In this document: positions 25,734-34,319 of the stretch, piece by piece
How positions within the stretch are numbered: position 1 is the stretch's first letter
Layout of the letters: each line of letters starts with the position of its first letter
DNA from: Acidobacteriota bacterium
GTDB taxonomy: Bacteria; Acidobacteriota; Thermoanaerobaculia; Multivoradales; JBCCEF01
Direction of reading: 5' to 3'
DNA: 64,000 nt
Assembly: GCA_039028635.1 (NCBI GenBank)
Contig: JBCCHV010000016.1
Span: 36,920 to 100,919, forward strand
The notes under the pieces: model-generated
The model's input: only the letters and a program-made list of their open reading frames with translations
Told to the model about the DNA's origin: nothing
Databases searched by the model: none
Made by a program: the position numbers and the translations under genes

Positions 25734-26434
25734 GGCGCCCCGCGGGCGAGCAACTCGCCATCGCGGAACTGCAGGATGCGGTCGCTCCGCTGAGCCACCG
25801 CGTCACTGTGGGTGGCGACCAGCAAGGTCTTGCCGCGCTGGCGCGTCAGCTCCACCATCAGGTCCAGAATGTGGGTCCCGGTCTCCGGATCGAGGTTGCC
25901 GGTGGGCTCATCGGCGAGCACCAGAATCGGATCGTGAATCAAGCCCCGGGCCACCGCCAGGCGTTGCCGCTCGCCACCGGAGAGGCGGTCCGGGAAGGTC
26001 CCGGCGCGGTCGCCGAGGCCGACCCGCTCGAGCAGGCCAGCGGCTCGGTGGCGCTGCTCGGAACGGGCCGTGCCGCGGAGCTCGAGGGGCAGCCAAAGGT
26101 TCTCCTCGGCGGTGAGGGTGGGGATCAGGTTGAAGAACTGGAAGACGAAGCCGACCTGGTGGCGCCGGTAGAGGGTGCGTCGGGCCTCGTCGAGGGCTCC
26201 GATCGACTGACCCGCCACCCAGACCTCGCCGGCGGAGGGCTGGTCGAGACCACCGATCAGGTTGAGCAAAGTCGATTTGCCGCAGCCGCTACGCCCCAGG
26301 ATCGCGACCATCTCGCCCGCTTCGACCTCGAGATCGATGCCCGCCAAGACCTCGCGCTGGTTGTCGCCCTCACGGAAGACCTTGCTCAGGTTGCGGCAGG
26401 CGACGAGGGCGTTGGGGGAGTCGGGGTGAGGCAA
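25730..26434 (-). CDS. ABC transporter ATP-binding protein, LolD/MacB type
   Basis: A 234-residue ATPase with TTG start 26434, placed five bases after AGGAG. Walker A is [10 protein letters not shown] near residue 46, the Q-loop is [12 protein letters not shown], the signature is [15 protein letters not shown], Walker B is [12 protein letters not shown], and the switch His lies in LLVATHSD. It energises the FtsX-type permease encoded immediately downstream with a four-base overlap. Substrate unknown; the CrtC/AttH-like lipoprotein in the operon suggests a lipid or envelope-associated task. Confidence 0.94.
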   Translation of the reverse strand: MPHPDSPNALVACRNLSKVFREGDNQREVLAGIDLEVEAGEMVAILGRSGCGKSTLLNLIGGLDQPSAGEVWVAGQSIGALDEARRTLYRRHQVGFVFQFFNLIPTLTAEENLWLPLELRGTARSEQRHRAAGLLERVGLGDRAGTFPDRLSGGERQRLAVARGLIHDPILVLADEPTGNLDPETGTHILDLMVELTRQRGKTLLVATHSDAVAQRSDRILQFRDGELLARGAP

Positions 26435-26458
26435 GGAGGCTCCTGGCTGGGGAGCAGT

Positions 26459-26845
26459 CTATACCGCCGTTGGCACCGTGGAAACGCTTCCGGAGCGATC
26501 CTCCGCGGTGCCTCCGAAGGCGGCATGGAGGGCGCTCTGCAGGCCCGAGAGGTGGCGCATCTCGGGGCCCTCGAAGAGACCCCGCTCGCAGGCGCCTTCG
26601 AGGAGCCGCGCCATCCGCCGAAGGATGGCGCGGGCGCGCTCCGCGAAGCGTCGCCGGCGCTCGTCGCAGGGAGTGCGGAAGTGCCCGACGGCGAGCACGC
26701 CGACGCCCGCCACGCCGTGGCGCAGAGGGCGTCCGTAGAGCCGCTGAAGCTCGTCCGGCCAGGGCTCGACATGACGATGGAGGATGCGATCCAGGCGATC
26801 GATGAGGTCGAGGGTGAGGGCATCGCGGCGGGGTGAGTCGAGCAT
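26459..26845 (-). CDS. Hypothetical protein at the head of the ABC operon
   Basis: A 128-residue protein starting ATG 26845 with a CGGAG ribosome site five bases upstream. It is rich in Arg, Leu and Ala and predicted mostly helical (DLIDRLDRILHRHVEPWPDE, then FAERARAILRRMARLLEGAC). No membrane segment or known motif is seen. Its stop lies 24 bases before the ATPase start, so it is likely the first gene of that operon. GC-rich shadow frames can look similar, but the ribosome site and spacing favour a real gene. Confidence 0.5.
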   Translation of the reverse strand: MLDSPRRDALTLDLIDRLDRILHRHVEPWPDELQRLYGRPLRHGVAGVGVLAVGHFRTPCDERRRRFAERARAILRRMARLLEGACERGLFEGPEMRHLSGLQSALHAAFGGTAEDRSGSVSTVPTAV

Positions 26846-27090
26846 GGCATCTCCGATGTCGAGTTCGATTGGTAGGGGCTTCGACTGGGAGGACGCCGAT
26901 TCGATCGAAGAATCGCTCGCGATCCATGTTTTGATGATTGTTGCAGTTATAATTAGTTAGAAGGACTGAAATGTAGGTATTCATGCATGTCGCCAAGGGG
27001 GCGGCGAGTCGCTGCCGCGAAGCAGCTCGTGTTGCGCGCGCTCGATCTCTCCATCTCCCGACGAATCAACGGTTTCGAGGAGGAACTCGA
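26846..27090. promoter_or_regulatory. Divergent intergenic region with a TATAAT box
   Basis: About 245 bases between the minus-strand ABC operon and the plus-strand secreted hydrolase gene. An AT-rich stretch at about 26920-26990 contains TATAAT at 26948-26953 on the plus strand, a perfect -10 hexamer but without a good -35 at 17 bases. It is a plausible promoter for the gene starting at 27091. Confidence 0.4.
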
Positions 27091-27945
27091 ATGCGCTGGA
27101 GAGGTTTGATCGTGCTCACACTCTGGCTGGCGGCGGGTGCCGCGGCCGCCGACACCGGAGTCGCCTTCGTTCACGGCACCGGCAAACAGACCGATGCACT
27201 GAACGATTACTGGACCCGCTCGTTCGTCGATTCGGTTCGGCAGGGGTTGCCGGACAGTGCCGACTTCGTGGTCATCAACTGTGACTTCGAGCAGTACATG
27301 TGGGATTCCCGGGCGGCCGGCTGCCTGGCGGACCAGCTCCATGGCTTCATCACCGCGCGGGGAATCGACGACCTGGTGGTCATCACCCACTCGAACGGCG
27401 GCAACGTGATGCGTTGGATCCTCTCCAACCCGACCTGGGACAGTCGTTACCCGACCATCATCTCGGCGGTTCGGTGGGTCAACGCGCTGGCGCCGTCGAG
27501 TCTGGGGACGCCGTTGGCCGACGCGGTGATCAGCGGCAACGTCTTCGAGCAATCTCTCGGCTGGCTGTTGGGTTACGGCAGCGACGCGGTGCGTATGCAG
27601 CAGGAAGGCTGGATGGCCTACTACAACGCCAACTGGCTCTACGGCACGGCCGGCCGGCCGGGCTTGCCGAAGGGTTTCTACAACGTCGTCGGCAGCGATG
27701 TCGAAACGGCCATCTGGGATCCGGACAGCTACTGCGGCGGCTACAGCCTCAACCTCGGTCTCGAGATCACTCAGGCCTGGCTCGACGGTTGCTCCGACGG
27801 CTTCCTCGAGTGCACCAGCCAGGCCGGAGCCGGTTCGCTGTGGTTCTACGACACCAGTCGCACCAATGGCCGCGAACCGCTGAGCCACAATCAGAGCCGT
27901 CGGCGCTGCTTCGGCCTCGACGTCATTTTGCGCAACGACCTCTAG
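27091..27945 (+). CDS. Secreted alpha/beta-hydrolase-like protein
   Basis: A 284-residue protein with ATG 27091 behind GAGGAGG. Residues 1-20 form a signal peptide (IVLTLWLAAGAAAA). TGVAFVHGTGKQTDALNDYW near residue 22 resembles the oxyanion-hole strand of lipases. VVITHSNGGNVMRW places the presumed nucleophile Ser101 in T-H-S-N-G, where the first Gly of the usual GxSxG is replaced. Several Cys residues in the second half could form disulphides in the exported protein. It is followed after three bases by a second secreted protein, so the pair probably acts together outside the cytoplasm. Substrate unknown. Confidence 0.75.
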   Translation: MRWRGLIVLTLWLAAGAAAADTGVAFVHGTGKQTDALNDYWTRSFVDSVRQGLPDSADFVVINCDFEQYMWDSRAAGCLADQLHGFITARGIDDLVVITHSNGGNVMRWILSNPTWDSRYPTIISAVRWVNALAPSSLGTPLADAVISGNVFEQSLGWLLGYGSDAVRMQQEGWMAYYNANWLYGTAGRPGLPKGFYNVVGSDVETAIWDPDSYCGGYSLNLGLEITQAWLDGCSDGFLECTSQAGAGSLWFYDTSRTNGREPLSHNQSRRRCFGLDVILRNDL

Positions 27946-27957
27946 GAGATGGCGCTC

Positions 27958-29193
27958 ATGAAAACCAAGATCTGGCGGTTTCTTCTCCTGTTCAGTCTCT
28001 TCTCGATGCTGTCCGCCGGCGCCTTCGCCGAGGGCGTCGACGTCGCCCTCCTCGGCCCGCAAGCGGGAGATCTGGTGCCCGCGACGCTGGCGGCGCGGGC
28101 TCCGGTTCCCGGCGGCGCCACCAGTCGGAACGCGGTGACCTTCAGCTGGCCGCTTTCGCCGCGCCACGCGCTGACGGCGGAGGTTCCCCATCGCGCGTCC
28201 AGTCGCGAGTACCGGGTGCAGGTCGCGGCCGACGAGCTGGCCCGCGGCGTGACCATCTATACCCTGGCTCCGGGAGCCGTGGTGCGCCTCAATCCGATCG
28301 GCTCGGAAGGCGGGGGCTCGCTGATGACGGAGCAGATCGGCGTACGACCGGTGGGCCGTCCGGCCCTCGATGGCGCGGCCGCCATCGAAGGCTTGGTTTC
28401 GGATCGCCAGCTACGCGCGGCGGGGATCCCCTTTGCCGCCGGCACCATCGCCTTCCGCTTGCGGCCCGAGGTCGGAGCCGGAGCCCTCCAGCTCTCCGTC
28501 CGAGATCCTGATGCCGGCCGCTATCTGCTGCACGTTCTCGATGCCGGCAGTGACCTCGCCCTCGACCTCCAGGCGACGCGCAGTGCCTACTTGGCGGGCG
28601 ACCCTCTGGCCGCCGAGCTGAGCTTCTCGCGGGCCGGCATCGAGGCTCTCTCCGCCGAGGGTTGGCTGGTCGCTCCCAGCGGTAGAACCCGTGGCGTCGA
28701 GGTCGTGATGGCCGGTCGCGGCATCTGGCGGGTTGGCGCCGATCTCGACGGTGACGCCGAGGCCGGTCTCTGGGAGCTGCACCTCAATGCCGCCGGTGAG
28801 CTCGACGGGACGAAGGTGGTGCGCTCCGTGCGCACGGCCTTCGGAGTTTCGGGGGCGACGGCTCGGCTCTCCGGCAGCGCTGGCGGCGAGCTCGCCAAGA
28901 GCGGCGCTCTCACCCTGGCCGTGGGTGTCGAAACCGCGGCACCGGGACGCTATGAGCTGCGCGGGGTGCTCTATGGCAGCGGCGCCGGAGGCGAGCTGAT
29001 GCCCTTCGCGGCGGGCCACGGCGCGGCTTGGCTGGAGCCGGGGGTTGGCTCCGTCGAGCTGCGCTTCGACGCTGCTCTGATGGCGGGAAGCGGATTGCGT
29101 CCGCCCTACGAGTTGCGTCACCTCCAGCTCCTCGATCAGGGACGGATGGGGCTGCTGCAGAAGCAGGCCCGGGGCCTGGTGATCACGCCCTGA
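27958..29193 (+). CDS. Secreted DUF4785-like protein
   Basis: About 411 residues from ATG 27958, chosen because AGGAG lies nine bases before it; ATG 27949 would add three residues. Residues 1-23 form a signal peptide (FLLLFSLFSMLSAGAFA). The rest is beta-rich, without Cys or a catalytic motif, and is organised as two or three immunoglobulin-like stretches (IYTLAPGAVVRLNPIG, then GRYLLHVLDAG, then GLWELHLNAAGEL). This is the layout I associate with DUF4785. It is cotranscribed with the preceding hydrolase-like gene, so it could be its binding or folding partner. The family assignment is tentative. Confidence 0.7.
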   Translation: MKTKIWRFLLLFSLFSMLSAGAFAEGVDVALLGPQAGDLVPATLAARAPVPGGATSRNAVTFSWPLSPRHALTAEVPHRASSREYRVQVAADELARGVTIYTLAPGAVVRLNPIGSEGGGSLMTEQIGVRPVGRPALDGAAAIEGLVSDRQLRAAGIPFAAGTIAFRLRPEVGAGALQLSVRDPDAGRYLLHVLDAGSDLALDLQATRSAYLAGDPLAAELSFSRAGIEALSAEGWLVAPSGRTRGVEVVMAGRGIWRVGADLDGDAEAGLWELHLNAAGELDGTKVVRSVRTAFGVSGATARLSGSAGGELAKSGALTLAVGVETAAPGRYELRGVLYGSGAGGELMPFAAGHGAAWLEPGVGSVELRFDAALMAGSGLRPPYELRHLQLLDQGRMGLLQKQARGLVITP

Positions 29194-29207
29194 AGCGGAT
29201 GAACCCG

Positions 29208-29395
29208 CTAGCAGGTTGCTGAAAAACTCATCGGCAGCCTGCTTCCGGGCCCGAGAGGGCCCGGCGGCGAAGCCGTGAGACGGGGTGAGCCCGAAAAATC
29301 GCATTTTCTCGGGCGAGGGGGCGCTCAGCCCCCTGAAACAAACAGCTAGCAGCGTTGGAAAAGTCGCGAAGCGGACTTTTTCAGCAGCCTGCTAG
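29208..29395. repeat. CTAG-ended palindromic repeat, copy A
   Basis: A 188-base element bounded by CTAG at both ends and with one internal CTAG (29346-29349). The ends are inverted: GCAGGTTGCTGAAAAACTC at the left and TTTTTCAGCAGCCTGC at the right. It contains a CCGGGCCC-GAGA-GGGCCCGG hairpin (29245-29264) and an AAAAGTC/GACTTTT hairpin near the right end. Copies lie at 43348 (inverted) and 63789. It sits between a plus-strand and a minus-strand gene that converge. It has no coding capacity and resembles a MITE or a large REP-like element. Confidence 0.85.
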
Positions 29396-29429
29396 CGAGC
29401 CCGCGGCATGATCGCGGGCTCGCCGGGAG

Positions 29430-29849
29430 CTATTTCGCCAGTCCGACCTGGCGCATGAAGTCGAGCGGGCTCCAGTAGTCGACGATCCTTCGGATGCGGT
29501 CGTCCTGGAGCTCGATGATCGAGCTGGCCCGGACCGTGAAGGGCTTGCTGGTGGCGGGCAGGCCCGGCAGATCCCCGGCGTGGGTGCCGGTCATCGTCCA
29601 GGCCGCCGCCGCTTGTCCCTCGTCGACCACTACGGCGGTGGGGGTAATACTGAAGTCCGGCACGCCGGCGAAGGTGATCTCGACGAACTGGCGCACTCCT
29701 GCGTGGCCTTCGAAGCGGGCGGCGAAGGCGAGGTCCTCGAAGACGCAGTCGGCGGTGAAGAAGGCCGCCACCTGCTGCGGGTCGCCGGTGCCCCAGGCCT
29801 GGTAGTAGGACTGGATTGTGGATGCGATCTGTTCTCGGGAGATGGTCAT
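29430..29849 (-). CDS. SnoaL/NTF2-like fold protein
   Basis: A 139-residue protein from ATG 29849, which is preceded by AAGGA; the open frame extends 15 codons further upstream. It shows the cone-like fold pattern of SnoaL/limonene-epoxide-hydrolase relatives: a helical start (IASTIQSYYQAWGTGDPQQV), the FFTADCVFEDLAF strand, GHAGVRQFVEITFAGVPDFS, and the ending IIELQDDRIRRIVDYWSP. Such proteins bind or isomerise small hydrophobic molecules, but many have no known reaction. It stands alone, with no cotranscribed neighbour evident. Confidence 0.85.
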   Translation of the reverse strand: MTISREQIASTIQSYYQAWGTGDPQQVAAFFTADCVFEDLAFAARFEGHAGVRQFVEITFAGVPDFSITPTAVVVDEGQAAAAWTMTGTHAGDLPGLPATSKPFTVRASSIIELQDDRIRRIVDYWSPLDFMRQVGLAK

Positions 29850-29968
29850 GGGAACGTCCTTTTGAAGGCGGCCCGTGGCAGGCCGGTCGGGCACTGAGGC
29901 TTGGCGCCAAGGGTTTCACAACCGCAGAGAAATTCAACCTGTCCGCGGCGCCGGTGCGCGGCGAGGGC

Positions 29969-31594
29969 TCAGCGGCCGCGGCGCGCGGCGAGGAAGGCGA
30001 TCACCGCGGCCGCCAGCAGCCAGGGCCAGCTGCCGTCCTGGTGGACGCGGGCGATCTGCGCCGAGATGATCAGCGCGGCGGCCACCAGGGACCAGGAAAC
30101 GGTGGCCGGGGAGAGGCCCTTGGGAGGCGTCCTGTCGCTGGCACTCTCGATCTTCCTCAGCAAGCGATCGAGGCGGGGCGGGACTTCGGCCACCCGCCGC
30201 AGCTGGCGCGGCAGGGAGGTCACCAGGCCGCGCAGGCCGTGGAGCAGCTCGCGGGTGGCGAGGCGCTCGGCGAAGGGGATGGTCTCGGCCCAGGGATCGA
30301 TGTCCGGATCGAGGCCGGTGACCACGCCGGCGAGCAAACTGACCCCGCGCGACACGAAGATCAGATCGACCTGGATCTGGAAGGGCATCTCGAACAGCAG
30401 GTCGCGGTAGTGCTCGAAGAAGTAGCCGGCCTCTTCGAAGGCGGTGTCGCGGAGGCTGCCGGCCTTGATTCCCCACAGGCGCTCGAAGAGCTCCTCGTGG
30501 AGGCGCTCGAGGCGTTCGAGGTCGGCTCCCGGCAGCAGCACACCCACCTGTCGGTACGACTGCACCATGCGGCGGGCATCCTGGGTGGCCAGCGCGATGA
30601 TGTACTCCCGCAAGGCCTGTCGCAGGCGCTCCGGGACGGTGGAGGTCATCCCGAAGTCGAGAAAGACGATCTCGAATTCGCCCTCGCCTCGGGGGCGCAC
30701 GAAGAGGTTCCCGGGATGGGGATCGGCGTGCACGAAGTGATGATCGAAGATCTGCTCCATGTAGCAGCGATAGAGACGCCGGGCGACCGCCGCCGGATCG
30801 ATGCCGGCGTCCAGCAGGCCCTGCCGATCGTCGATCTTCAGGCCATCGATGCGCTCGAGAACCAGCACGCGGCGCGTCGAGGCCGGCCAGTGAATGGCGG
30901 GAACCGCGATCGAGGAGTCGTCGGCGAAGGCCTCCCCGAAGCGCTCGGTGCTGCGGCCTTCGGCGAGCAAGTCGAGCTCGGCGCGGGTGGTGCGGGCGAT
31001 CTCGTCGCACAGCCGGTCGAGGTCGACGCGCCGCCGTACCCGCCGGGAGACCTTGAGCCAGCGGGTGGCGAGGGCGAGGGCCGCGAGGTCGGTCTCGACC
31101 AGGGTCTCGATTCGCGGTCGTAGGACTTTGACCACCACCGACTGGCCGTCGGCGAGACGCGCCGCGTGCACTTGGGCGAGGGAGGCGGCGCCGAGGGGGG
31201 CTTCGGCGAACTCGGGAAAGACCGCCTCGCGAGGACGGTCGAACTCGGCGGCGATGGTGGCCTCGATGTCTGCCAGGTCCTCGGGCGGAACCTCGTCCTG
31301 GAGGCCGGCGAGCTCGTGGGTGATCTCCGGCGGCAGCAGGTCGACCCGGGTGCTCAGGAATTGGCCGATCTTGATCAGCACGCCACCCATCTCGATCGCC
31401 AGCCGGCGATACCGACGGGTGACCTCGATCCAGCGCGGCATGGGCGCGCTGCGCAGGCGGCGCAGCAGCGGCCGGTTGAGCAGCAGGTCGTGCCACAGGG
31501 CCTGGGCGAAGGTGCGAATGAGGAATCGGCGCAACTGGCCGAAACGCCGGCGATCGATCGCTGGCGGGGGCGAGGCGGAAGGGGAGGCCTGCAC
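29969..31594 (-). CDS. UbiB/ABC1 (AarF) family atypical kinase
   Basis: A 541-residue protein of the ABC1/UbiB family, membrane-associated ATP-binding proteins needed for quinone synthesis or lipid homeostasis. The family KxGQ motif is in VLIKIGQFLSTRVDLLPPEI near residue 74. The Ala-rich nucleotide loop is PLGAASLAQVHAA near residue 133. The catalytic-loop-like FVHADPHPGNLFV and the metal-binding EIVFLDFGMTS follow. Two hydrophobic helices at the C-terminus (about 495-535) anchor it in the membrane. No quinone-biosynthesis neighbour is present to narrow its role. Confidence 0.92.
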   Translation of the reverse strand: MQASPSASPPPAIDRRRFGQLRRFLIRTFAQALWHDLLLNRPLLRRLRSAPMPRWIEVTRRYRRLAIEMGGVLIKIGQFLSTRVDLLPPEITHELAGLQDEVPPEDLADIEATIAAEFDRPREAVFPEFAEAPLGAASLAQVHAARLADGQSVVVKVLRPRIETLVETDLAALALATRWLKVSRRVRRRVDLDRLCDEIARTTRAELDLLAEGRSTERFGEAFADDSSIAVPAIHWPASTRRVLVLERIDGLKIDDRQGLLDAGIDPAAVARRLYRCYMEQIFDHHFVHADPHPGNLFVRPRGEGEFEIVFLDFGMTSTVPERLRQALREYIIALATQDARRMVQSYRQVGVLLPGADLERLERLHEELFERLWGIKAGSLRDTAFEEAGYFFEHYRDLLFEMPFQIQVDLIFVSRGVSLLAGVVTGLDPDIDPWAETIPFAERLATRELLHGLRGLVTSLPRQLRRVAEVPPRLDRLLRKIESASDRTPPKGLSPATVSWSLVAAALIISAQIARVHQDGSWPWLLAAAVIAFLAARRGR

Positions 31595-31636
31595 GAGACC
31601 TGTCTACCACAGCTCGCGGTGACGGTCGACGGTGTT

Positions 31637-32614
31637 TCAGGTCGGGTGCTCGGAGGGCGCGTCCGGCGGCTGCAGATCCGGCGCCATCGGGGCCGGTGCC
31701 AGGTTGGCGAGCAGGCCCACCAGGTTGCCGCCCTGATGCTTGGCGGCCTCGAGCGCTTCGCCGGCTTCGCTGAGGACCTGCGAGCCCTCCTGACCGTTGC
31801 GGAAGCAGGCCAGGCCGAAACTCGCGGTCACCCTCAGGCAGCTACCGTCGGGACCTTCGAGGGGAGTCTCCGCGAGGCGCTGCCGCAGCCCCTCGGCGCG
31901 CCGGGCGGCAGCATCGAGGGGAAGGCGGGGGTAGAGGATGGCGATCTCATCGTCGCCGATGCGGCCGGCGATGTCGCGCGGGCCGAGGTGGCGGGCCACG
32001 AGGTGCCCGAAGGCTCCCAGGACGAGGTCGCCGCCGATCTGGCCGTGGCTGCGGTTGATCCTGCGCAGGCCGTCGACATCGGCCAGCGCGACGACGAATT
32101 TCCAGCCACAGCGCACCAACTCGGCGAGGCGGTTGTGGAAGGGCTGTTGCGACACCAGGCCGGTGAGGGCGTCGCGAATGGCGGGCGCCGACGGTGCCGC
32201 GGCGGCAGTCTCGGTGGCATCGTGGTCGGCCGGTCGAAGGACGATCAGGAGCTGGCGGTCGTCGGCCTCGTCGGCGGCCGAAACGGAGAGGTCGCAGGCG
32301 ACCACCCCGCCGTCCCGGTGTCGGAAGGCCTGGGTCAGGGTGGAGCGGAAGGCCGTGGTGACGCTGTCGTCGAAAGGGCCCGGCAGGCGAGGAAAGAGCC
32401 GCGAGAAGCTGCGGCCCCGGACGTCCGCGGGCCGATACCCGAGCAGTGCATGGAGACCTTCGCTGGCGGACACTATGCGACCGGTCGCGGCGGCGACGGT
32501 GACCACGGCATCACCGGTTCGAGGAATCATCAGGCCCGGGGTTGGCTCCTCGGTGAGGGCGGTCGGGCGAGCGTGGTGGGACGAGTCGGCAAAGGTGGCA
32601 GGGGGTCTCTTCAT
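31637..32614 (-). CDS. PAS-GGDEF protein with degenerate GGDEF motif
   Basis: A 325-residue protein. Residues about 30-130 resemble a PAS domain (IVSASEGLHALLGYRPADVRG, shown in part as EGLHALLGYRPADVRG). Residues about 145-300 are a GGDEF fold (DALTGLVSQQPFHNRL, then ALADVDGLRRINRSHG). The signature is GDDEI at residues 220-224 rather than GG(D/E)EF, so its second Gly is Asp and its Phe is Ile. GGDEF domains make cyclic di-GMP. The change of the second Gly, which contacts GTP, makes synthesis doubtful, and the domain may serve as a receptor or scaffold instead. It diverges from the DUF445 gene. Confidence 0.85.
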   Translation of the reverse strand: MKRPPATFADSSHHARPTALTEEPTPGLMIPRTGDAVVTVAAATGRIVSASEGLHALLGYRPADVRGRSFSRLFPRLPGPFDDSVTTAFRSTLTQAFRHRDGGVVACDLSVSAADEADDRQLLIVLRPADHDATETAAAAPSAPAIRDALTGLVSQQPFHNRLAELVRCGWKFVVALADVDGLRRINRSHGQIGGDLVLGAFGHLVARHLGPRDIAGRIGDDEIAILYPRLPLDAAARRAEGLRQRLAETPLEGPDGSCLRVTASFGLACFRNGQEGSQVLSEAGEALEAAKHQGGNLVGLLANLAPAPMAPDLQPPDAPSEHPT

Positions 32615-32708
32615 TGCGTCATTACGTTAATGCATAAAAATAAGGAAGACCAATAGACAACTGCAACAAGTTGATTCGCAGTAGGATAGCGCCGCCCGCT
32701 TCACCGTC

Positions 32709-33926
32709 ATGCTCGAGACCGTCTTCAAGAATCCCGACTTCTGGCGCCTGGTCAGCATCCCGGTCGTGGCCGGCTTGGTCGGCTGGTGGACCAACTGGCT
32801 GGCGGTCAAGCTGACCTTTCAGCCGCTCGAGTTCATCGGGCTGCGACCGATTTTCGGGTGGCAGGGGATCATTCCGTCGAAGGCCCGCAAGATGGCGTCG
32901 ACCTTCGTCGACTCCACCATGTCCCGTCTCGGGTCGCTGCCGGAGCTGTTCGAGCAGATGGAGCCGGAAGCGCTGGCGCAGCAGATCCTGCGCTATGCCG
33001 AACCGCGGATGGACGAGTACACCGACGCGGTGATGCTGGAGCGCAACGCCGTGCTGTGGGAGAACCTGCCCGGCCTGGTCAAGGAGGGCGTCTACGAGCG
33101 CTCTCGCCAGAGCCTGCGGCGCCAAGTCGGTCCCCTGGTGGAGGAGATCGGCGAGCAGATCGAAGACCTGCTCGACTTCAAGCACATGATCGTCAGTCGC
33201 CTGGTCGAAGACAAGGCCCTTCTCAACCGGCTGTTCCTGGAGAGCGGAGCCCGGGAGTTTCGCTTCATCGTGCGCTCGGGTCTGTACTTCGGTTTTCTCT
33301 TCGGGTTGGTACAGCTGGCCGTCTGGTGGGCCTACGGTCGCGGCTGGACTCTGCCGGTGTTCGGCCTCCTGGTGGGCTGGGCAACCAACTGGATCGCCCT
33401 CAACCTGATCTTTCGTCCGCTCCATCCGGTCGCCCTTGGTCCGTGGACTCTGCAGGGGCTGTTCCTGCGCCGGCAGCAGGAGGTGGCGGCGGTCTGGTGC
33501 CGGCTGGTGACGCGCGAGATCCTCACCGTCCAGCATCTGGTTCACAGTCTGATGACCGGCCCGCGCTCGGAACGGGCGCGCGAGATGGTCCGGCGTCATC
33601 TCAAGCCGCTGGTGGAGAGCTCCGTTGGGCCGCTGGCCCAGCTCGCCGTCGGCACCGAGGGCTATGCCCGCCTGCGCCAGGCCGTCGGTGAGCTGGCGGT
33701 CGAGGTCTCGGAAGCGCCCTTCGCCGATGTCGGATTCAACGAGGAGCGCGCCAAGGTGGTGGAGGATCTGCTGCGGGAGCGCATGGAGTCGCTGCCACCG
33801 GACGAATTCCAAGACCTTCTCAGGCCCTGCTTTCAGGAGGACGAGCTCAAGCTCATCCTGCTCGGCGCCGCCCTCGGCCTGCTCGCCGGCCTGGGACAGC
33901 TATTCTTCGTCTTCGGCGCCGCCTGA
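32709..33926 (+). CDS. DUF445 family membrane protein
   Basis: A 405-residue protein from ATG 32709. It has a TM helix near residue 12-30 (IPVVAGLVGWWTNWLAVKLTF is typical of DUF445), a second pair around residues 195-235 with the repeated GWATNWIALNLIF, and a terminal helix at residues 378-403. Between them lie long amphipathic helices. The repetition of G-x-x-TNW-(L/I)A-(V/L)-x-L-x-F indicates an internal duplication characteristic of the family. The function of DUF445 is not established; an envelope role is presumed. Confidence 0.9.
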   Translation: MLETVFKNPDFWRLVSIPVVAGLVGWWTNWLAVKLTFQPLEFIGLRPIFGWQGIIPSKARKMASTFVDSTMSRLGSLPELFEQMEPEALAQQILRYAEPRMDEYTDAVMLERNAVLWENLPGLVKEGVYERSRQSLRRQVGPLVEEIGEQIEDLLDFKHMIVSRLVEDKALLNRLFLESGAREFRFIVRSGLYFGFLFGLVQLAVWWAYGRGWTLPVFGLLVGWATNWIALNLIFRPLHPVALGPWTLQGLFLRRQQEVAAVWCRLVTREILTVQHLVHSLMTGPRSERAREMVRRHLKPLVESSVGPLAQLAVGTEGYARLRQAVGELAVEVSEAPFADVGFNEERAKVVEDLLRERMESLPPDEFQDLLRPCFQEDELKLILLGAALGLLAGLGQLFFVFGAA

Positions 33927-33977
33927 GGCCGCCCGGGGCCGTCCGAACAGCGGTCCGGTGCCTGATAGGCTTGCTCC

Positions 33978-34307
33978 ATGGAGCTGCTTCCGCTGGCGAT
34001 CACGATTCTGGCGACGGCCGTGCTGTCGAGCCTTCTGACTCTGCTCTTGCTGCGCGCCTTCTTGCGCAACAAGATGCTCCCGGAGCTCGAGAAGCGGCTC
34101 GCCGAGCGGCTCACCGTCGCCGGCGACGAGCTCGGCGACAAGATTCGCGAGCGGGTGCGGGAAGGGGTTCTCGATGCGGTGCGGGAGATTCCTCCGACGG
34201 ACCTCATCCGCGGCGCCCAGAAGACCGTGGTCGACACCGCCTCGGGTCTGGTGAAGGGCGGTCTCAGCTCGCTCCTCGGCGATCGCCCTCCCGGCTCGGA
34301 GAGGTAG
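33978..34307 (+). CDS. Small single-pass membrane protein
   Basis: A 109-residue protein starting ATG 33978, 51 bases after the DUF445 gene and on the same strand. Residues 3-28 form one transmembrane helix (LPLAITILATAVLSSLLTLL). The rest is highly charged and helical with coiled-coil potential (LPELEKRLAERLTV, then KIRERVREGVLDAVREI). No named family recognised. Position suggests cotranscription with DUF445 and a shared membrane task. Confidence 0.7.
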   Translation: MELLPLAITILATAVLSSLLTLLLLRAFLRNKMLPELEKRLAERLTVAGDELGDKIRERVREGVLDAVREIPPTDLIRGAQKTVVDTASGLVKGGLSSLLGDRPPGSER

Positions 34308-34319
34308 AGGGGCGCCGCG

